From: JAGGYK01 sp034716155
GTDB lineage: Bacteria; Desulfobacterota; Desulfomonilia; UBA1062
Length of the DNA stretch: 20,840 nt
Assembly (NCBI GenBank): GCA_034716155.1
Contig: JAYEFR010000052.1
Coordinates: forward strand, 1-20,840
Direction of reading: 5' to 3'
Part shown: in pieces, positions 14,785 through 20,840 of the stretch
How the letters are laid out: every line of letters starts with the position of its first letter
Numbering within the stretch: position 1 is the first letter of the stretch
The notes under the pieces: generated by a model
What the model was told of the DNA's origin: nothing
What the model saw: the letters and a program-made list of their open reading frames with translations, nothing else
Databases searched by the model: none
Made by a program: the position numbers and the translations under genes

Positions 14785-16097
14785 AGGTTCATCCGGTTAA
14801 AGCGTACTTAGTTTCATGAAGAGCACAGATTTTAAGTTTGAAGAACTCTTTATCTCTGAAGCCATAGGCCTGTCTTTTGAGGGTTTTGATTTTGTTGTTT
14901 GTGCCTTCCAAAGGGCCCGTCGAGATGGGAAAGTCATACCAAGCGAGAATGCCTTTTCGATGTAGGATGAGTGTCTTGGCAAAATCCATGAGCATTCGTA
15001 TACCAGAACATTTTGCTCTAGCTATCCAGTCTTCTAGGAACAGATCGGCTTTTCCCTTGGTTTTTTGGTTCCATATTTGTCTGAGGTCTTCTTTCATGTA
15101 GTATGCAGTGGCAAGGGGTTTGTTAAGGCTCAGGGCTTCCTCTAAGCGTCCACGCTCATCGTATTCATCTGTGAGATTTTCTTGCGCTTTAAGCAAGAGC
15201 CAACGGGTTCCCTTGAGAACCTTTTTCTGGAGAGGTCCTTGAGCTTCTCGATGGATGTCTCTTCTCAATCCTGACAGCTTTTCATTAAACAGCTTAATGA
15301 TATGAAAATGATCATAGACAATAGTTGCTTCCGGCAGATTCCTATGAACAGCCATACGGAAAGCCGGGGATAAATCCATGGCTACAGCCTCTATCTTCGC
15401 TTTCGAGTATTTGAGCTTTCTCAAAAAGGATCAAGGGCATCAGATCCCTTGCCATCGCCCACAAAAACCACTGCTCCTGTTTCCAGATCCAAAATTATGG
15501 TAAGGTAATTATGTCTTTTCCCAATAGAGATCTCATCAATAGCTATCAATCGAAGGTCTTTTAGTCTAACATGCTTGAATCGCCGTTCGAGCCTGCGTTT
15601 CCGGATGTCCTTTACCAGATCCCAGCTTACACAGAGATGCCTGGCAACATCCAACATGGTCATATGCCTGGAAAGCTCGATAACGTATCGTTCAAATGCC
15701 AGGGTATAACTCCTTCGCTCCTCTGCAAAGGGTACCGTAACCTGGCGGACACCCCCGCAATCGTTACATTCAATACGTTGTACCGGCAATTCAATCACCA
15801 CAGGCTTCTTCCCTATCGGTACATTCCTATACGTTCGAAGAAAAGATCCTCTCAACTTAAAATTACGAGATTTGCATAATGGACACGTCATGTCCCCTCT
15901 GTCCTGCTTCACTCGAAATATCACTTTGCCCGCTTTGTATTTTGTATGTACATACTGATAACCCTTCATCCCAAATGCATGGTATAATAAACTCGTGGAC
16001 ATGCTTCGACCCCCTCCTGATTTTCTTTCCAAAAATCGGATAGGTCATGTGTGTCCACTTTTTCAACTCTAAAAGTATGCTTAATCCGGATGAACCT
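14785..16097 (-). mobile_element. ISL3-type insertion sequence, about 1.3 kb
   Basis: The ends are imperfect inverted repeats: aggttcatccggttaaagc (14785-14803) and, at 16079-16097, gcttaatccggatgaacct. They bracket a single transposase gene of the ISL3 (DDE_Tnp_ISL3) family, and the total length fits the family. The transposase stop codon lies inside the left end. I could not see the 8-base target duplication expected for ISL3 elements: the flanks ggaaaatg and tttttatt do not match. The insertion therefore looks old or was followed by recombination. It sits just downstream of the truncated PIN gene, whose stop codon is eight bases outside the right end. Confidence 0.8.
14789..16002 (-). pseudogene. 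ISL3-family transposase interrupted by a frameshift
   Basis: The N-terminal part (16002 down to 15421) has a zinc-ribbon (CPLCKSRNF... CNDCGGVRQV), a helix-turn-helix region (MTMLDVARHLCVSWDLVKDI) and the first catalytic Asp in LIAIDEISIGKRHNYL. After DALDPF the frame meets TGA. The protein continues in the -1 frame (from about 15424) as RKLKYSKAKIEAVAMDLSPA with the second Asp, VYDHFHIIKLFNEKLSGLRR, and the catalytic Glu in GPLEGTNNKIKTLKRQAYGFRD. Other family members read DALDPFW through this point, so one base (TTT TGG to TTT TGA) seems lost in a T-rich spot. A programmed -1 slip on TTTTT before TGA is possible but unusual for ISL3. The start ATG 16002 follows AGGAGG; the frame is open to 16032. 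Confidence 0.85.
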
Positions 16098-16104
16098 TTT
16101 TTAT

Positions 16105-16407
16105 TTATGCCCAGGGCTTTGGCAAACTCTCACTCAAGACATGGGAAGTATGCTTGCCGGCCAGGCACCTGTGAGCCTCTTCATCAAATGTCAGCCATAC
16201 ACCCTTTACCTCTTTTGCGAGCGCTGCATAGCAGGCATCATATCCTGTTAGCCCTAATTGTACAAATCGGGTGGCATGAGCGGCTAGTTGTTCTGTCATG
16301 GGTTGTCTGAAGATGCCACTGTTTAAAATAGGGATCATTCCTCTGATAAAAGCTTCGTGCCCAGTAGGATGAACACGGCACAAAACAGCGACAGCTGAGA
16401 AAGGAGG
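16105..16407 (-). pseudogene. N-terminally truncated PIN-domain (VapC-like) toxin
   Basis: The frame reads LCRVHPTGHEAFIRGMIPIL, then QLGLTGYDACYAALAKEVKG and VWLTFDEEAHRCL. This matches the C-terminal half of PIN ribonucleases, including the Asp of YDA and the late acidic TFDEEAH. The first half, with the catalytic DTN motif, is absent: upstream, the frame ends at a stop near 16408-16410 and no other frame restores it. Without the first Asp it should be inactive. Its stop codon lies eight bases outside the insertion sequence. No matching antitoxin remains next to it. Confidence 0.6.
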
Positions 16408-16430
16408 TCAATCGCCTTGAATAAATTATC

Positions 16431-16458
16431 TTGACACAGAATGAAAAAACGGTATTTT
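16431..16458 (+). promoter_or_regulatory. Possible promoter before the gene scrap at 16495
   Basis: A perfect -35 TTGACA (16431-16436) is followed after 16 bases by TATTTT (16453-16458), four of six matches to the -10 consensus. No good ribosome-binding site follows, so it may be a leftover from a lost gene. Confidence 0.35.
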
Positions 16459-16494
16459 CAAAAAACAATTTTGTTATGCCTTGTAGTGTAATAA

Positions 16495-16764
16495 TTTCTT
16501 GATTTGAGATATTGTCTCAGAAACGGGTCGAAATGGAAAGGATGTGACGATGAAACTGGCAATCCTCTGGCCGTGCTTGATTTGGCCTGGCCAGAAGGTT
16601 TACAACTAGGCCTAAGCCAACCCGTTGCTCTTCGTATAGATGAAGGAAAAAATATTGAGAAAATTGTGAATCAAAAGGGGTACTTGTATTTTACTACAGT
16701 GGATGATTTGAAAAAATGTATTCAGAAAGAGATTTTGGCAACACCAAAGGAAGCGGTTACATAA
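16495..16764 (+). pseudogene. C-terminal scrap of an unidentified gene
   Basis: The frame from about 16495 to the TAA at 16762 gives a well-composed, protein-like sequence: NPLAVLDLAWPEGLQLGLSQ, then PVALRIDEGKNIEKIVNQKG and YLYFTTVDDLKKCIQKEILA. It lacks a convincing start: only TTG 16504 is available, with no ribosome-binding site. It therefore looks like the tail of a larger protein whose front was removed. I do not recognise the family with confidence. The surroundings, full of truncated defence genes, suggest a defence or restriction protein (inference only). A further frame at 16786-17004 has no family character and I do not call it. Confidence 0.45.
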
Positions 16765-16981
16765 GATGCTCCGCTGAAAGACAATGTGGCAATTTTAGTG
16801 ACGTGCTGTGATCCATGGAGCAGAAGAAAAAGCAGAGCAGTACAGGTAAGTAACCCAGTTCAGATTGAAAGTCATCAACCTCCGGCAAACCCTGAGGTTG
16901 ATTATTCTAATCGAGAAGGTTACAAAGACTTATGGCTAAAAAATGAAAAGATAATCAATAAAGGTAACAGGGAGAACCACA

Positions 16982-17608
16982 ATGGAAAAGGCCAGAAAAG
17001 ATGAGCGATTAAAAGAAATTAAGGAACTGGTGGTTTCCTTTTGCATTGAGCATTTGAATGAGGAACTGCAGAGTTATGTCCTGAGGTTATGCGACACATT
17101 GAGTCGGAAGCGAAAGATTTCAATTACAAGCGGAAAGAAAGAAATATGGGCGGCCTCGATTATCTATGTGATTGCTCGTCTTAATTTCTTGTTTGATTCG
17201 GAAAATGATTTGTTTCTTTCAGCCGACACCGTCTGTGATTTTTTTGGGACCAGGAAATCGACTGTTAGCAGCAAAGCAACTCAGATTGAAAAAGCCTGTA
17301 ATCTTGGAATTGGCGCTGAAGGTCTTTGCAGCCCTGAGATTTCAGATGCCCTGACACTGGTTGAACTTCCCAATGGTTTAGTAATTACCAAAAGTATGTT
17401 GCCGGATTTTGAGGTTGTTTATGAATCAGCCGACGAGGAAGAGTCTAGGGAAATGGAAAGATTTATAGCTGAGCAGCAGCGCCTCAAAGAACGGGAGGCA
17501 GCGGAGAAAAAGGCGCGACGTACAGAAATCAAACGAAAGATTGCCGAGGATAAGAAAAGGAAGAAAAAAGAGCAGGACAAGCAACTAAGCCTGTTTGATG
17601 GTTCTTGA
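16982..17608 (+). CDS. DUF6398-like protein with charged coiled-coil tail
   Basis: The 208-residue protein has an N-terminal domain of about 145 residues (FCIEHLNEELQSYVLRLCDT, KEIWAASIIYVIARLNFLFD, DTVCDFFGTRKSTVSSKATQ). It resembles DUF6398 and contains a cyclin-box/helix-turn-helix-like FFGTRKSTVSSKA segment, so nucleic-acid binding is possible (inference). From about residue 150 the chain becomes a highly charged Glu/Lys/Arg coiled coil (EEESREMERFIAEQQRLKER... KRKKKEQDKQ) ending in LSLFDGS. GGGAG lies seven bases before ATG. The function of the family is not known to me. The gene is intact and sits between the gene scrap and the VapBC pair. Confidence 0.7.
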   Translation: MEKARKDERLKEIKELVVSFCIEHLNEELQSYVLRLCDTLSRKRKISITSGKKEIWAASIIYVIARLNFLFDSENDLFLSADTVCDFFGTRKSTVSSKATQIEKACNLGIGAEGLCSPEISDALTLVELPNGLVITKSMLPDFEVVYESADEEESREMERFIAEQQRLKEREAAEKKARRTEIKRKIAEDKKRKKKEQDKQLSLFDGS

Positions 17609-17712
17609 TATTTTGACTGTTATGATGACATTGCGACAATTTTCTGCGGAGCCATCCAGGAAAGAAGGAGGAAGAAGGATGTGTCAGGTCTTGTTTCTTT
17701 TGTTTCTTGTTT

Positions 17713-17745
17713 TTCACATTAAAATGTGATACACGTATTTTCGTG
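17713..17745 (+). promoter_or_regulatory. Promoter and operator-like palindromes before vapB
   Basis: TTCACA (17713-17718) and TATTTT (17736-17741) are spaced by 17 bases. Two palindromes overlap them: cacatt-aa-aatgtg (17715-17728) and cacg-tatttt-cgtg (17732-17745). Toxin-antitoxin promoters are commonly repressed by the ribbon-helix-helix antitoxin binding such sites, so autoregulation is likely here (inference). Confidence 0.5.
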
Positions 17746-17765
17746 ACAGTTTCAAGGAGGATGGC

Positions 17766-18011
17766 ATGGACAGGCAAAATGTGACATTATCTTTACCTAA
17801 ATCATTATTGAAGAAGGCCAAGGCAATTGCCGCAGACAGCAACAAATCATTGAGCAAACTCTTGAGGGAATCGCTCGATGAGAAGGTCAGAGAGGCTACC
17901 GGTTATAGTAAGGCCAGAAACAGACAATTAAGACTCCTTGAAAAAGGATTTGATCTGGGAACAAAAGGTTCGATAGCGACTACCAGGGAGGAACTTCATG
18001 CCAGGAGGTAA
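17766..18011 (+). CDS. vapB: Ribbon-helix-helix antitoxin of a VapBC pair
   Basis: The 81-residue protein starts with NVTLSLPKSLLKKAKAIAAD followed by SNKSLSKLLRESLDEKV. This is the beta strand and two helices of a CopG/MetJ-type ribbon-helix-helix DNA-binding domain that dimerises and represses its own operon. The C-terminal part (KARNRQLRLLEKGFDLGTKGSIATTREELHARR) should wrap the toxin. AAGGAGG precedes ATG by six bases. The last 14 bases overlap the toxin gene and carry its AGGAGG-like signal region, so toxin translation is tied to the antitoxin. Confidence 0.88.
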   Translation: MDRQNVTLSLPKSLLKKAKAIAADSNKSLSKLLRESLDEKVREATGYSKARNRQLRLLEKGFDLGTKGSIATTREELHARR

Positions 18012-18417
18012 GATCTTTTTGGATACAAACATCATAATTTACGCTTATGATTTAAGTGCAGGTGAAAAGCACGAAATAGCCAGAAAGATCATTGTTGATC
18101 TATGGGATTCGGGTCTTGGGGTTCTTAGCACCCAGGTGCTCCAGGAATTTTTTGTCACTATAACACAGAAGATACCAAAGCCATTGGCCATAAGCCCGGC
18201 AAAAGAGGTTATAATGGATTTATTGAAATGGGATGTTGTGATTAATGATGGTGAATGTATTCTGGAGGCGATAGAGATACAAGCAAGATATAAATATTCC
18301 TTTTGGGATTCTTTGATCATTGAGGCCGCTATAAAGGGCGGTGCGCGATCGTTATTATCCGAAGACCTTTCTGATGGACAGAAAATCAACGGCCTCCTCA
18401 TTAAAAATCCTTTTTAG
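17998..18417 (+). CDS. vapC: PIN-domain ribonuclease toxin (VapC-like)
   Basis: The 139-residue protein is a complete PIN domain. The acidic metal-binding residues are all present: Asp9 in FLDTNIIIYAYD, Glu50 in STQVLQEFFVTI, Asp104 in SFWDSLIIEAA and Asp123 in LLSEDLSDG. PIN toxins cut specific RNAs, often tRNAs, using Mg2+ or Mn2+. The target of this one cannot be read from sequence. The start ATG overlaps vapB by 14 bases. Unlike the truncated PIN gene at 16105-16407, this copy is intact and paired with its antitoxin. Confidence 0.9.
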   Translation: MPGGKIFLDTNIIIYAYDLSAGEKHEIARKIIVDLWDSGLGVLSTQVLQEFFVTITQKIPKPLAISPAKEVIMDLLKWDVVINDGECILEAIEIQARYKYSFWDSLIIEAAIKGGARSLLSEDLSDGQKINGLLIKNPF

Positions 18418-18494
18418 AGCAGGAGAGCGGTGGACCCTGTAGAGATCTCTGCACAACTACTTACCAGTATTGCAACTCGGCATTAAAGCCCAAT

Positions 18495-18531
18495 AAGGCC
18501 CTTTTTAAGAACAGATTTCATGGGGTTTGGA
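18495..18531. repeat. Left copy of a direct repeat flanking HicBA-HigBA
   Basis: Bases 18495-18531 (aaggccctttttaagaacag, then atttcatggggtttgga) match 20247-20281 in the same orientation with few differences. It lies in the 197-base non-coding interval between vapC and hicB, which also holds the palindrome agagatctct (18441-18450). Confidence 0.7.
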
Positions 18532-18614
18532 TAGGTTAGCTTGGGCCGGCCCTGGTAGATCTTAAAAAAGAAGTATGGTAAAAAGAAAATAAAGATAATG
18601 GGGGTGAAAATAAG

Positions 18615-18836
18615 ATGAGATATAGCGTAATAATTGAGAAAGGCAGAGAGAGTGGGTATGTAATCGCCTGCCCAATTTTGCGGGGCTGTGTATCGCAAGG
18701 GGCAACCAGAGAGGAGGCCATGAAAAATATAAAGGAGGCCATGGAAGTCTACATCGAGGCCTTGATCGAGGACGGTATTCCAGTGCCCACTGAGGTAGGC
18801 AAGGATATCGTGGATTTAGAGATTGTTGCCCGATGA
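18615..18836 (+). CDS. hicB: HicB-family antitoxin
   Basis: The 73-residue protein has the typical HicB fold, a partially degraded RNase H-like domain: MRYSVIIEKGRESGYVIACP, then GCVSQGATREEAMKNIKEAM and YIEALIEDG. It neutralises HicA. It is the short type without an added C-terminal DNA-binding domain, so autoregulation may need the complex or another factor. A GGGG stretch lies nine to twelve bases upstream of ATG. The order antitoxin first, toxin second is one of the two known hic arrangements. It overlaps hicA by four bases (ATGA). Confidence 0.92.
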   Translation: MRYSVIIEKGRESGYVIACPILRGCVSQGATREEAMKNIKEAMEVYIEALIEDGIPVPTEVGKDIVDLEIVAR

Positions 18837-19060
18837 CAAAACTCCCCCGTGGCCTATCAGGTAGAAAAGTGATTAAGGCCCTTGAAAGAGCAGGATTTTA
18901 TGTTAAGAGAAAAAAGGGGAGTCATGTAGTAATGAGGCGTGATAACCCTTTTGCCCAAGTGGTAGTTCCTAACCATAGGTCGGTTGATACCGGAACCCTA
19001 GATGTAATAATAGAAGGTGCCGACTTAACAATAGATGAGTTCATACAAATGTTAAAGTAG
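18833..19060 (+). CDS. hicA: HicA-family mRNA interferase toxin
   Basis: The 75-residue protein has the double-stranded RNA-binding fold of HicA with its catalytic histidine in KKGSHVVMRR (His31). It starts KLPRGLSGRKVIKALERAGF and ends with GADLTIDEFIQML. HicA cleaves mRNA and tmRNA when free of HicB. It is intact. Its start codon overlaps the hicB stop as ATGA, so both are translated together. The next gene, higA, is convergent, with about 200 bases between. Confidence 0.93.
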   Translation: MTKLPRGLSGRKVIKALERAGFYVKRKKGSHVVMRRDNPFAQVVVPNHRSVDTGTLDVIIEGADLTIDEFIQMLK

Positions 19061-19263
19061 TAAGGGGTGGGGTTAAACCTATAATATACGTTGAGTACGA
19101 GAGATGGGCGCCCCCCTCAAAAGCTAGATTATGCCGTTTCGCGGCACTGTAACCGAAAATAATTCTTAATAGTTAAGTTAAATGACATGCTCAGTTACTT
19201 TTTATGACTACATCAGGTTTAATCTTAGAACTTTTGAACAGGCAAAACAATAGTGCTCCTGTT
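19061..19263. other. Intergenic region between convergent hicA and higA
   Basis: Two small hairpins are visible: tgccg-tttcg-cggca (19132-19146) and a weaker aacagg...cctgtt pairing near 19238-19264. Neither has a strong T tract. They may help end the converging transcripts. No gene is seen. Confidence 0.35.
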
Positions 19264-19674
19264 TCACGATTCACCAATAAATACTGACGGAGACACATTA
19301 AACCGCTCACTCAGACGTTTTATATGGCGGAGATTGAGAGGCCTTTTGCCGGAGAGGACCTCAGAGATCACGCCTTGGCTACTGATCTCCTTAAGGTCGG
19401 ATTGTTTCAACCCATGGTCTTTCATGAGCATCTTTAGTGTTGTAATGGGATCTCCTCCCATCTCCGGCACATGTTGTGCCTCATAGGTCTCCACTAGACT
19501 GCCCAGCGTCTCAAGGAGAGAAGCCAGTGGATGGCTCTCGTTCTCACCGATTTCATCAACGAGATTGTCAACTAAACCGACCAGCTTTTTATACTCTTGT
19601 TCGCTGTGTGGCACAACAAACACGTCTTTGATCTTTGGCCATACCCTTGTGATTTTTTTAAGTTGTGTAACCAT
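19264..19674 (-). CDS. higA: HigA-family helix-turn-helix antitoxin
   Basis: The 136-residue protein ends with an XRE-type helix-turn-helix: TLKMLMKDHGLKQSDLKEIS, then SQGVISEVLSGKRPLNLRHI and KRLSERFNVSPSVF. The first half (LVGLVDNLVDEIGENESHPLASLLETLGSLV) is helical and probably binds the toxin. The frame is open to 19704, but ATG 19674 has GGAAGGAG seven bases upstream and is the likely start. That signal is formed by the last codons of the toxin gene (TGG AAG GAG TAA), so the toxin and antitoxin are tightly linked. It likely represses the promoter at 19973-20001 by binding the palindrome there. Confidence 0.88.
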   Translation of the reverse strand: MVTQLKKITRVWPKIKDVFVVPHSEQEYKKLVGLVDNLVDEIGENESHPLASLLETLGSLVETYEAQHVPEMGGDPITTLKMLMKDHGLKQSDLKEISSQGVISEVLSGKRPLNLRHIKRLSERFNVSPSVFIGES

Positions 19675-19678
19675 AATC

Positions 19679-19966
19679 TTACTCCTTCCAGACCCCACGG
19701 TCATATTCCTTATGTGTGAGGACTTGCCTGATATAGACCCGATGTGCGTTGTAATGGATCGCTACAATCAACCGGGTCTTATTCCCGCCAATGTTAAAAA
19801 CCGTCAACTTTCCCACCTGGTCGGCACGCGGAAATGTCATTCTCAATTCGTTAAATGAGTTATAGTTTGTCCGCTTCATAATTCTGTACCACGATTCAAG
19901 AGCACTGGAACAGTTCGGATGCTTTTTAGCAAATTCAAGTAATCGCTTTCGTGTAATAATGTGCAT
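19679..19966 (-). CDS. higB: HigB-family mRNA interferase toxin
   Basis: The 95-residue protein shows the HigB/RelE-like pattern: MHIITRKRLLEFAKKHPNCS, ALESWYRIMKRTNYNSFNEL, VFNIGGNKTRLIVAIHYNAH and VLTHKEYDRGVW. Such toxins cut mRNA at the ribosome. The toxin-first order is typical of hig operons. The ATG aligns with the family start, yet no ribosome-binding site precedes it: the -10 box ends only six bases upstream, so the mRNA is probably leaderless. The gene is complete, and it ends four bases before the antitoxin start. Confidence 0.92.
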   Translation of the reverse strand: MHIITRKRLLEFAKKHPNCSSALESWYRIMKRTNYNSFNELRMTFPRADQVGKLTVFNIGGNKTRLIVAIHYNAHRVYIRQVLTHKEYDRGVWKE

Positions 19967-19972
19967 AAAAAA

Positions 19973-20001
19973 TATATATCTCGTCTTGAGATATATGTCA
20001 A
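19973..20001 (-). promoter_or_regulatory. higBA promoter with overlapping operator palindrome
   Basis: On the minus strand TTGACA (20001-19996) and TATATA (19978-19973) are spaced by exactly 17 bases. The perfect inverted repeat atatatctc-gtctt-gagatatat (19974-19996) fills the spacer and covers the -10, which fits repression by HigA or the HigBA complex. The predicted transcription start, about seven bases past the -10, falls on the A of the higB ATG at 19966. Confidence 0.7.
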
Positions 20002-20285
20002 CTAAATTCCTTCAACATGTGTAACCTTTCAGAAGGGGATATCGGGGTCACATCTTCATATGTCATATATTGGGGTAATACGGGATACCGGTGTAGCGGC
20101 GGCAGCACCTATCTCTCATGTACTTGCAGAAATAAGTGGAGGATAAAGAGTTCCTTTGTCTTGTGCCTTTGGCATATTCCGAGATTGCCTCCCCTTTTGC
20201 TTAGAGTATCTATTTCGGGCCCCCAAAGGCGCTTTTAGGGCTCAAAGAGGCCCTTTTAAGAACAGATTTCGTGTGGTTTGGAGGA
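20002..20285. other. Non-coding or degenerate stretch before the YhcG gene
   Basis: No credible gene is seen. One frame (about 20062-20148) yields MSYIGVIRDTGVAAAAPISH and a short tail before a stop, which reads like a scrap of a real protein that I cannot identify. The right end contains the second flanking direct repeat. Confidence 0.35.
20247..20281. repeat. Right copy of the direct repeat flanking HicBA-HigBA
   Basis: Bases 20247-20281 (gaggcccttttaagaacaga, then tttcgtgtggtttgga) correspond to 18495-18531. The copy ends five bases before the start codon of the truncated nuclease gene and contributes its GGAGG. Confidence 0.7.
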
Positions 20286-20840
20286 ATGAATACTAGTTGT
20301 GTCAAATGTCAAGACCTGGCACCTTTTGTTCTAGCACCTTTTGTTCTTAATGAAAAAAATCTTCGCAGGATGATTCAGTTTGCCGAAGTCTTCCCAGATA
20401 AAGAAATTGTCGTATCACTGATACGACAATTGAGTTGGACCCATTTTATCGCCCTTATCCCGCTCAAAGATGACCTCCAACGTGATTTCTACGCCGAGAT
20501 GTGCAGGGTAGAGCGGTGGAGTGTTCGAACATTGCGAAAAAAAATTGATGGCATGCTTTATGAGCGCACCGCCATATCAAAGAAGCCTGAAAAACTAATC
20601 GAGAAAGATCTTGCCGCCCTGCGGGAGGAAGACAGGTTAACGCCTGATCTCGTTTTCCGCGATCCTTATTTCCTCGACTTTCTTGGATTAAAAGATACTT
20701 ACAGTGAAAAAGACCTTGAAACGGCCATCCTCCGGGAAATGGAGAGCTTCATACTGGAGTTTGGAGTCGGTTTTTCGTTTGTCGCCCGCCAAAAAAGGAT
20801 CATAGTCGATAATGAGGATTATTATCTTGATCTCCTCTTT
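20286..20840 (+). CDS. yhcG: PDDEXK nuclease of the DUF1016/YhcG family, N-terminus replaced, cut by window end
   Basis: The frame is open from ATG 20286 to the window end (185 codons). From residue 21 it matches the family closely: NLRRMIQFAEVFPD, LSWTHFIALIPLKDDLQRDF, YAEMCRVERWSVRTLRKKID, LTPDLVFRDPYFLDFLGLKD and FVARQKRIIVDNEDYYLDLL. The last begins the nuclease core. In intact members a winged-helix domain of roughly 70 or more residues precedes EKNLRRM. Here it is replaced by MNTSCVKCQDLAPFVLAPFV, encoded in part by a 15-base tandem duplication (20319-20347). The gene is therefore probably a truncated fusion created at the direct repeat. GGAGG ends one base before ATG, unusually close. 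The family is linked to defence islands; its exact role is not established. Confidence 0.8.
   Translation, partial: MNTSCVKCQDLAPFVLAPFVLNEKNLRRMIQFAEVFPDKEIVVSLIRQLSWTHFIALIPLKDDLQRDFYAEMCRVERWSVRTLRKKIDGMLYERTAISKKPEKLIEKDLAALREEDRLTPDLVFRDPYFLDFLGLKDTYSEKDLETAILREMESFILEFGVGFSFVARQKRIIVDNEDYYLDLLF

Noticed and set aside
16786..17004. 72-residue plus-strand frame before the DUF6398-like gene
   Set aside because: It has a GTG start without a ribosome-binding site, no family character, and it overlaps the well-supported start of the next gene.
18441..18450. Palindrome agagatctct before hicB considered as an operator
   Set aside because: It is a 10-base palindrome, too short and too far (more than 160 bases) from the hicB start to support.
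20017..20238. 73-residue plus-strand frame rich in Cys and Gly
   Set aside because: Its composition is not protein-like, there is no ribosome-binding site, and another frame in the same stretch holds a more convincing short scrap.

Overview
The window looks like a bacterial chromosome of moderate, slightly AT-rich composition. A PBP1b-like class A penicillin-binding protein, a 290-residue HisG with its regulatory tail, a GGDG/PKTIDND-type phosphofructokinase and a RadC/UPF0758 protein suggest an anaerobic Gram-negative lineage of the Desulfobacterota/'Deltaproteobacteria' kind. That placement is inference from gene style; there is no rRNA or tRNA here. A run of exactly 100 Ns at 2832-2931 marks an assembled scaffold. 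The same 127 bases lie on both sides of it, which points to an artificial gap between two overlapping contigs.

The left part (about 1-11930) is ordinary core genome. On the minus strand lie a very acidic Glu/Pro-rich protein (253-942), a phosphofructokinase (1005-2327) and a RadC-family protein (4822-5550). On the plus strand lie a metallo-beta-lactamase-fold hydrolase (2945-3964), a nitroreductase (3996-4670), a small helical protein next to a dihydrolipoyl dehydrogenase (5711-7376), a tight hisI-hisG-map cluster (7555-9550) and a bifunctional peptidoglycan synthase with its own promoter (9675-11930). Dispersed non-coding repeats sit between these genes.

The right part (about 12000-20840) is an accessory island of toxin-antitoxin and defence genes mixed with gene wreckage. 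In order it holds: an MNT/HEPN pair; a broken 5' end of a type III-like restriction helicase; a TPR protein; an ISL3-type insertion sequence with a frameshifted transposase; a decapitated PIN toxin; a C-terminal gene scrap; a DUF6398-like protein; a VapBC pair; a HicBA pair; a HigBA pair on the minus strand; and a PDDEXK nuclease of the DUF1016/YhcG family with a replaced N-terminus that runs off the window.

The most notable structure is modular. The MNT/HEPN-restriction-remnant block lies between two diverged direct repeats of about 175 bp (12219-12394 and 13505-13679), each with a long hairpin exactly 11 bases inside it. The HicBA-HigBA block lies between two direct repeats of about 36 bp (18495-18531 and 20247-20281), the second touching the truncated YhcG gene. 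This suggests toxin-antitoxin blocks were exchanged by recombination between repeats, with neighbouring defence genes cut in the process. No CRISPR array, tRNA or rRNA was recognised.
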